Below are positions 57,691 to 64,000 of a stretch of DNA of 64,000 bases, piece after piece. The notes beneath the pieces were generated by a model. That model was not told where the DNA came from and made no database searches. It saw only the letters and a list, made by a program, of their open reading frames with translations. The DNA is taken from positions 688,835,702 through 688,899,701 of the forward strand of contig OX422208.1 in NCBI GenBank assembly GCA_949130495.1, in the 5' to 3' direction. Numbering within the stretch: position 1 is the stretch's first letter; the number at the start of each line of letters is the position of its first letter. The translations under genes and the position numbers were made by a program. This DNA comes from Sambucus nigra (taxonomy: Eukaryota; Streptophyta; Magnoliopsida; Dipsacales; Adoxaceae).

Positions 57691-59575
57691 GTGATCTTCC
57701 TCAGCTAAATTTATTCGCTGAATGTACGAGCAAGCTTGAGCCTCTCCGAGGTAAGCTTTTCTTTCTGCAGTAAGGTCTCCTCCTCCTTCATCTCCTCCTG
57801 TAATGAAATTACAATCAAATGACCCAAAGCGTATTGAAAATACCTCTCGTTCTGGTTGCCTTGGTTTCTTGGGAAGATCGGGGTCATTATCTGGATCATC
57901 TTCATGGTTTCTCTTCTTTTTCTCCTCTGCTCGACGAGGAGATCTAGACCTCTCTCTAGTTCAGTCGTTGTTTCTTCTTTCGCCTCCCCGATCAACATAC
58001 TTTGCTAGCTTTCCTCATCGGATGAGTGTTTCAATATCGTTCTGAAGAGCTATGCAATTTTTGGTCATATGGTCATGATCCTTATGGACACTCGCAATAT
58101 TTCTCCCTATTCCTCGTGTCAGGGCCTGACCTCATTTTCTTTGGCCAGTTTAACTCTTCGCTGTTCTTAATTTCTTCCAGGACGTGGTTGATATTTGCCT
58201 TCAAAGGCGTGTAATTATCAAATTTCTTCAAGACCTCCCATGACGACCTATTTTTGGAATGTTGGTCACCACCATTGTTCTTATGCTCTTTCTTCTTAGC
58301 TTTATCACCTTCTCCCTTGGTTTTTTTGGAGTCCATATTCTTCTTCGCATACATAGCCTCCTCGGCATTCATAATCTTGGATGCTTTTCCCATCAAGTCC
58401 GACATGGTTCGAGGTGGATCTTTGGCTAAAGTGTAGTACAACTTGTTTGGCAGCAGTCCACTCATCAAAGCGGTAATCGCTGTCTTCCCCTCATAATCAA
58501 TGACTTCGAGCTTCTGGTTATTAAAACGAGTTATATAGTCTCTAATACTCTCACTAGCTTTTTGTCTAACACTTAACAAATGTGCTACTCGTTTAACTGG
58601 CTTTGCTTCAAAGCAAAAATTTCCAATGAATAACTCGGCCAGTTGAAGAAAAGTTAAAATCTTACCCCGAGGAAGATTATTGTACCATATCTGGGCAGAT
58701 CAGGTAAGAGTTCCCGAGAATGCCCTGTATCTCATCTCGTCTGGGACAGCATAGATGTCGGCAGCAGCTTGATATTGTTCTATATGAAGGACAGGGTCAG
58801 TCTTCCCATCATACTTGGGAGTCATAACAGGTGCTTTGAACTTTGATGGTGTTGGAAAATCAACAATATCCTGGATAAAAGGTGTTCCACGAACAAAGGT
58901 TCTTTATAGAGGGTTCTTGGCCTTATCCATTTCCCCTAATCTATCCTCCAACCTCTGAATAGATCCTTTCCAAGCATCGTTTCCTTCCTCGGGCCTATTG
59001 GTTCGAGCAACTGATCGCGTTGAGGTGGCTTCCTGGGATTTATCATGGCGAGCAGCTGATCGGTCAGCAGATACATCTCGACGAGTAACTGGTCGTGACT
59101 GGGCTGATCCTTCCCTTAAATCTGATGGTCGTCGAAAGCTCCTCGACGCTGCATTAAGAGGACTTTTGTTCCTCCTAGGGCCTAATCGATCAAAAGGAGA
59201 GGCCCTGCTTAATCTTTCCAATGCGCTGGCCCTTTCTGGGGAGAGGGTGACACGTTGTTCAGTATCTGTGGCTCGCATTGACGAAGTTTGTCCTGGTTGA
59301 TAAGAAAAATCTTCAGATTCCTCATTGCGATATGAATTAACACGCCTAGTACGCGTAGAAGGCGCACGGGTATTTCTTTGGATGTTTCGTGATCCGGAAT
59401 GGGCTGGTGCACCGCCATGGAGGGTTTGGATGAGTTGTCGCATTGTTTCTTGCATGGCGGTCTGGCCCTAAGCCAAATTTGCCATTATTCCAATCAGATC
59501 TGGAATGATTGGTGGTGTAGATGGATTTGGAGGGGTTCCGGCGTTTCGATTGCTGGATTCCGGCACATCAGCCAT
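57690..59575 (-). pseudogene. Tat element B gag
   Basis: The start ATG at 59575 (MADVPESSNRNAGTPPNP) is 46 bp from the PBS. One frame continues to about 58097 with stops at 59468-59470 (TAG, probably from CAG), 58904-58906 (TAA) and 58700-58702 (TGA). The capsid core includes VMTPKYDGKTDPVLHIEQYQ, YNNLPRGKI, FNNQKLEVIDYEGK and AEEAMYAKKN. A 1-bp insertion near 58097 shifts the frame just before the zinc-binding YCECHKDHDHMTKNC segment. The remainder, Arg/Glu-rich with a RERSRSPRRAEEKKR stretch, runs into protease. Confidence 0.9.
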
Positions 59576-59620
59576 TGGTATTGGATTGTTATTGGTGAGA
59601 AAATGATATTACAAGTCGTT

Positions 59621-59637
59621 TCCCACAGACGGCGCCA
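59621..59637 (-). other. primer-binding site of Tat element B
   Basis: Minus strand TGGCGCCGTCTGTGGGA, 3 bp from the LTR edge at 59641. The same site type occurs in Tat A (8793-8808). The donor tRNA was not assigned. Confidence 0.9.
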
Positions 59638-59640
59638 ATT

Positions 59641-60218
59641 TGTTGATGTTAAAAATTAGATCACTCTAATTATTCAATCACAGATAAATAAATGAGACAA
59701 AAGATTTTTAAAGTGGTTCAGCCTTATATGAATGGCCTACGTCCACTGTTGTTTTATTTCTGAGTGCTTTGGAATTCTCGATTACAAGAAATTGAGTTCT
59801 GGATCCCAAGGTTTGGATTCATAATCAGGTCCCTTACAATGAGGATTGTACAATGTATTTATAGCCCTGAGGCTGTAATGTCAAAGGGTAATACATTTAA
59901 TGATATACGTATGAAAGGGTAATACATTTAATGCCCTCTTTGCGTGTGCGTCTGAATGATAAGCATTTAATAAACCAGTTGTACTGTTGGTTATCCAGCT
60001 ATTAATGCTTTGTTCGAGATGCAGCTCGGACCGCCTGAACTTCTCGGTGCTAATGAGTTCCTCAGAGAGGTCCTGTTCCTCGGAGCATAAGAGTTCCTCA
60101 GAGAGGTCTTGTTCCTCGGAGCGTATGATCATTTCGAAAGTGCTTGTTGTTGCCATGTAGATAGCCACGTGTCTTCATATGGTTGGTTCAACTCAGCATA
60201 TTAAATTTGGTATCAACA
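59641..60218 (-). repeat. 5' LTR of Tat element B
   Basis: 578 bp. The TATA-like box CTATAAATA is on the minus strand at 59856-59864. It lacks the 18-bp CGGACCGCC duplication of the 3' LTR but has its own extra 18-bp GTTCCTCGGAG-type unit (about 60100-60117), so total lengths coincide. About a dozen other substitutions, several at CG dinucleotides (CG to CA). Confidence 0.97.
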
Positions 60219-60223
60219 CTTAT

Positions 60224-61158
60224 TATTATTTGGACGGAGAATTTTAGTGAATTTTCCTCTCTTTTTCCAGAAACCCTAGTTTAGATACAATTTCCAGTTT
60301 TAATTCGAAGATTGAAGCTTTATTCAGAATTTATTTGATTACCAGTTTTATTCATTGTTGTTGTTACTGCTTTGGTAAAAATTAGTGAGTAATTCTCTCT
60401 TTTCAATTCTATTCTACATTAATTCACAAGTTTTCTTTAGATTAATCATGAATTCCTGCACATCAAACATTGTTTTCATTAACTTCAGCATGTTAGGCTA
60501 GATTTTCTAAGGCCGGGATACATGAACCCAGCCTGATGTGTTAGTTGCGTGTGTATAACATTAATCCTCTGAATTTAGTGATTGATTACGACCGTATTGC
60601 CTAGGAACATAACAACTGTAGGTCTTTATATCTCGTTTACCTCTGGGTAACCGTGATGATTTAGAATGCAATTTGAGTGTCACTATCACGATACCGATTT
60701 ACTCGTCCTCGGATTAAGTATGATGCGGGTTTGAACCTCGTAGACGTAATGCCTGGGAGTACTAAATTTCGGGTCAAATCAATCAGTTAAATTTACGATT
60801 AGTATTATAATTGCAATACACTAGGGCTGGGGGATTGTATTCCTGTCCTGTTTTTCTCATCACTTAGGTCAAAAGTTTCAAATCATCTTTCAATCATATT
60901 TTAGGTAGTCTAGTGTAATTGCATCTTATCATAATTTCATAATTGCATTTAGTCGTAATCCATTCTCAAAACCAAATCATTTTTCCTTTCTTTTTAGAGT
61001 CAAAGTTAGGATTCCTCCGTCTTTTCCCTTCGTCACAACTCCGTTATCCTTTTTCCCTGAGGATCGATACCCGACTTACTGGGATTATTACTTAAGCGAC
61101 AGGCTTGCACTTGAGCCTAGAGAGTACGCATTTCTGAGACACATTTTCAGTCGCGTCA
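60224..61158 (+). repeat. Athila 5' LTR, right part (R-U5)
   Basis: It continues the Athila LTR after the CTTAT duplication and ends TCGCGTCA (61151-61158), immediately before the PBS spacer AGTTTT. No ORF. It contains a long leader-like stretch with AAACCCTAG near 60273. Confidence 0.75.
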
Positions 61159-61164
61159 AGTTTT

Positions 61165-61182
61165 TGGCGTCGTTGCCGGGGA
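61165..61182 (+). other. primer-binding site of the Athila element (tRNA-Asp type)
   Basis: TGGCGTCGTTGCCGGGGA, one mismatch from TGGCGCCGTTGCCGGGGA, which is complementary to the 3' end of plant tRNA-Asp(GUC) and typical for Athila. Confidence 0.9.
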
Positions 61183-61302
61183 ATTAGGTAGACTTAGGAT
61201 TAGATCGAGTCAATCCAAAGCTTTGACCAAAAATCTCCAAAAACATATAAACAAAATTCAAAAAGCACAAAAAGATTTACCATCATCTCTCATAATCCAT
61301 TA

Positions 61303-63000
61303 ATGCAAAATTTTGAACTCACTCCTACACCCCATAATACTCCAACCAGCATTCACGAAAATCCTATCATTAAGTATAACCCCGATAGCCCTCACACTCC
61401 AAACGCCCCACAGTTTTGGATCCCACCTCCCACACCATCACACTCAATCTCAAACAACACTCCGTTTTCCTTCTTAGGACACACCTCCGAGCACACCAAG
61501 TGAGAGCACCGAGTCGTTAAGTGAGAGAGAGATGTCGCAACACGGTAGTGCAGCCGCCGGTGAGGAAGAGCCCCCATACCGCCCGCTGAGAGAATTCTTA
61601 TATCCCGAGCGCACTGTCACTCTGGGATGCATTATACTCCCGTATAATGCCGGGGAATTCCATTTCAAAAATGGGATGATCTAGATGCTACCTCATTACC
61701 ATGGTATGGATTCTGAAAAGCCATACCTCCATATTAGGGAATTTGAAGATGTGTGCGATACTCTCAATGATCAAACCTGCACACAAGAGGTGATCCGCCT
61801 CAAACTCTTCCCTTTCTCGCTCAAAGATAAAGCTAAGACATAGCTATGGTCTTTACCTCTCATATCGATTCCATCATGGAACGAGTTGCAATCAAGATTT
61901 CTCAAGAAGTTCTTCCCAACACATCGAACAATCTCCATAAAGGCTCAAATTCAAGCGTTCAGACAATCCGAAAATGGGCCATTTCATCGATGTTATGAAC
62001 GTTTCAACGAGTTAATTACTCCATGCCCCCATCATGGATTTGATTCAGCGCAAATCATCTCTTTTCTCTATAATGGGCTGAATCTTAACTCCAAGAAACT
62101 TGTTGAAACCATGGGAAGTGGTCCGTTTGTCGATTTAGATGCCCACGATGCGAAGCTTCACCTGAGGTATGTCGTCGAGACTACCCAATCCTGGGATACT
62201 TCTGATCCTAACACTCAAAATCGAAATCGTCAAGTGACCACCACTCCGTCGGCGTCCGGCCTATTCCACGTAGATAAGAACTCAATGACGGATAGTCGAT
62301 TGGAGACCCTTGAGAAAGGATTTCGGGACCTATGAGAGATATATGGAAAAGGACCAGCTGGATCCATACCAAACCCTGTCGAGAAGGTGTGTGCAATTTG
62401 TGAGGCGGGACATTCAACTGAGGAATTCCCGACTATACCCGCCTACAAACTAATGCTTCAGGAGAAAGTTAGTGGTATAGGAGGATTTAAAAGTAATTTT
62501 GGTGCACCGCACGGGAATTCATACAACTCTTCATGGAAAAACCATCCCGGTTTTAGCTATGGGCAACAACATGCCGTAATGAACCCTCCTTCACATGTTG
62601 CCCCTCCTCCACCACAACACTTTCAACAAGCTCCACACATGCAAGGACATGTGCAAGCACCACCACCTCAAGGATCTTATATCCCGCCATCGCGGAGAAC
62701 TCTCGAGGATACCATGAATCAGTTCATCGCAATCCAGATCGAAACCAATGCCAAATATGATCGTCTAATTGGTGACATAAATGTAAGTCTGTCAAAGATA
62801 CAATCCTCGCTGAGTGTCCAAGAGAAGGGCAAGTTTCCTACCCAAGGCCAAAGACCTCCCCAAGGTTAAATTAGTGTTAGCTCCACCTCCACTGAACATC
62901 AGGAGAAATGTCAAGCTGTGACCACTCTTCATAGTGGGAGAGTCATTGATTTATCACCTCCTCCACACGACACAACGAAAGAAAAAGAGATTTCGTTCGG
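61303..63000 (+). pseudogene. Athila gag
   Basis: Pieces in order: N-terminus MQNFELTPTPHNTPTSIHEN (61303); a frameshift near 61500; capsid with DSEKPYLHIREFEDVCDTL, RLKLFPFSLKDKAKT, LKKFFPTHRTISIKAQIQAF, YERFNELITPCPHHGFD and LYNGLNLNSKKLVETMGSG; a degraded zinc knuckle VCAICEAGHSTEEF in which the last Cys is Phe; a Pro-rich region; and LHSGRVIDL near 62930, the Athila (T)LRSGR motif. Stops at 61682 (TAG), 61841 (TAG, Trp position), 62333 (TGA) and 62867. Clearly inactive. Confidence 0.9.
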
Positions 63001-63781
63001 CACGAAAGAGGCCGAAGATACCCCCTTGAATGAGAGTGACAAAGAAGACGCTAGTGAGCCTGAAGTAGTAGTGAAACCACCCTCCGCGGCCCCGTTTCCT
63101 CAAAGGTTGATTCCCTCCCATAAAGGAAACCCACGTGAGGACGTGCTAGAAGTGCTAAAGCAAGTAAAGCTGAATTTACCTTTCCTCGATGCCATTAAGC
63201 AAATTCCAGCTTATGCTAAAGTCATCAAAGACTTGTTAACGGTAAAGAGAAAGATGAAGGTAAAGAAGAATGTCTTTCTAGCACAAAATGTGAGCTCCAT
63301 TCTACTAAATGATCTCCCACCTAAATTCAAAGATCCCGGTGCACCCACCATTTCCTTCATCATTGGAGAGAATAAAATCGAAAAATCCTTACTTGACTTG
63401 GAAGCAAGCGTAAATATTCTCCCTTACTCCATCTATAGGTAACTTGACTTGGGCGACCTCAAGCCCACAAAGGTCACTCTCCAATTAGCGGATCGAACCG
63501 TGAAGATTCCCCGAGGCATAGTCGAGGACGTGATCGTCCAAGTTGACACTTTTTACTTCCCGGTAGATTTTATCATTTGGGACACGGAGCCCTCCTTCAA
63601 CTCGACCAACCATGTTCCCATCATCCTTGGGCGCCCATTCTTAGCTACGTTTAACGCAATCATCAATACTCGGAATGGGCGAATGCAACTCACTTTTGGG
63701 AACATGACCTTAGAAACCAATATCTTCCACATAGCCCAACATACAGGGGAGGAAGATGATCTTCACGCGGGAGCCTCATAG
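63001..63781 (+). pseudogene. Athila gag-protease junction and aspartic protease
   Basis: KLNLPFLDAIKQIPAYAKV-like segment (63155-63220), LPPKFKDPGAPTISFIIG, the active site LDLEASVNILPYSIY and, after a stop (63440-63442), LKPTKVTLQLADRTVKIPRG, DVIVQVDTFYFPVDFI and ILGRPFLATFNAIINTRNGR. This is the diagnostic Athila protease block. The active-site Gly is Glu (GAA at 63401-63403), which would abolish activity. Confidence 0.9.
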
Positions 63782-64000
63782 ATGAGATAGTAGAGGAGTA
63801 CTTTAAGGAGAATTACTGTGGCGACGCCTTAGGGTCTTGTTTAGCGGCGAGACACGAGAGTGAGGGGACGTACACCGACTTCGAGAGGGAGTTTAGGGAG
63901 TTGAGTGAGTTACTCGATGAGAGTGCGTCGGACGAGGACGCAAGAGATGTTAATTGGGTTTCTAGATTTGAGGAGTTACCTCCGAGGGATACACGCATGG
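63782..64000 (+). pseudogene. Athila polyprotein, protease-RT spacer (cut by window end)
   Basis: After a frameshift near 63770 an open frame continues to the window end: acidic sequence with EIVEEYFKEN, ARHESEGTYTDFEREFREL and DVNWVSRFEELPP. It fits the acidic spacer between Athila protease and RT. RT itself is not reached. Confidence 0.6.

Larger units (their letters stand above)
47971..60218 (-). mobile_element. Tat-lineage Ty3/gypsy element B with antisense genes (full length)
   Basis: 12,248 bp, bounded by perfect CTTAT duplications (47966-47970 and 60219-60223). Two 578-bp LTRs run TGTTGATG...GGTATCAACA. On the minus strand there is a PBS TGGCGCCGTCTGTGGGA (59621-59637), gag, protease, RT, dual RNase H, integrase and a polypurine tract (ATTGGGGGCTTC, 48549-48560). 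Between pol and the 3' LTR are two antisense genes (49032-52689, plus strand) and a 42-bp tandem array. LTRs show about a dozen substitutions, about 98% identity, so insertion is recent. Nonsense codons in gag and at the RT start make this copy non-autonomous. Confidence 0.95.
47250..64000 (+). mobile_element. Athila Ty3/gypsy element (5' part; split by Tat element B; cut by window end)
   Basis: The LTR is in two parts, about 47250-47970 and 60224-61158, separated by Tat element B. Then come a tRNA-Asp-type PBS (61165-61182), a gag (61303 to about 63000) and a protease (about 63300-63780) with Athila-specific wording. The LTR start is approximate because its first bases merge with the AT-rich foldback region. 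Total LTR length of about 1.65 kb fits Athila. Stops and frameshifts show the copy is inactive. RT and beyond are outside the window. Confidence 0.85.

Noticed and set aside
1..64000. Search for tRNA, rRNA, bacterial-type operons or organellar inserts
   Set aside because: I saw no cloverleaf-like gene, rRNA signature, Shine-Dalgarno-led operon or plastid/mitochondrial gene. PBS sequences only mimic tRNA 3' ends.

Overview
This window looks like nuclear intergenic DNA of a flowering plant, most likely a eudicot (inference). It is AT-rich and made almost entirely of nested LTR retrotransposons. I found no convincing host protein-coding gene, tRNA, rRNA or CRISPR array. The lineages (Ogre/Tat, Athila, Tekay/Del chromovirus, SIRE-like and another Ty1/copia) are recognised from encoded motifs, primer-binding sites and LTR ends. 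No database search was possible.

Left block (1 to about 37.4 kb). The backbone is a decayed Ogre-type Ty3/gypsy element on the minus strand. Its integrase, two RNase H domains, RT, protease and gag run from 9.6 kb to 33.5 kb, and its putative 5' LTR/leader covers about 33.6-37.4 kb. Three insertions interrupt it. (i) A Tat-type element (1-9625, LTR 8813-9625) sits in the integrase. It is itself split by a probable solo LTR (291-3107) and by the 3' part of a chromovirus (4580 to about 7885). (ii) A solo chromovirus LTR (15022-23948, TSD GTAAA) carries inside it a SIRE-like gag-only copia element (17088-22294, TSD TTCTC). (iii) A gag-only chromovirus derivative with 3-kb LTRs occupies 24036-32574.

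Middle block (37.4-47.2 kb). It holds a 551-bp hAT-type MITE with a perfect 8-bp TSD (37471-38021), a full-length but mutated plus-strand Ty1/copia element (38328-44581, TSD GTGGT), unclassified AT-rich sequence, and a foldback inverted repeat (46538-47241).

Right block (about 47.25-64 kb). A plus-strand Athila element (LTR, tRNA-Asp-type PBS, gag, protease, cut by the window end) has its LTR split by a young 12.2-kb Tat-lineage element (47971-60218, minus strand, TSD CTTAT, two 578-bp LTRs about 98% alike). That element carries gag, protease, RT, dual RNase H and integrase. Between pol and its 3' LTR it also has two long antisense genes with their own TATA-like box, GT-AG introns and an AATAAA signal, and a nine-copy 42-bp tandem array lies between the convergent 3' ends.

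Two points deserve most attention. One is the antisense gene pair plus tandem array in the Tat element. The other is a pattern across families: nearly every unrelated LTR here has its own cluster of short perfect or near-perfect palindromes, usually 30-250 bp upstream of a TATA-like box on the element's own strand.
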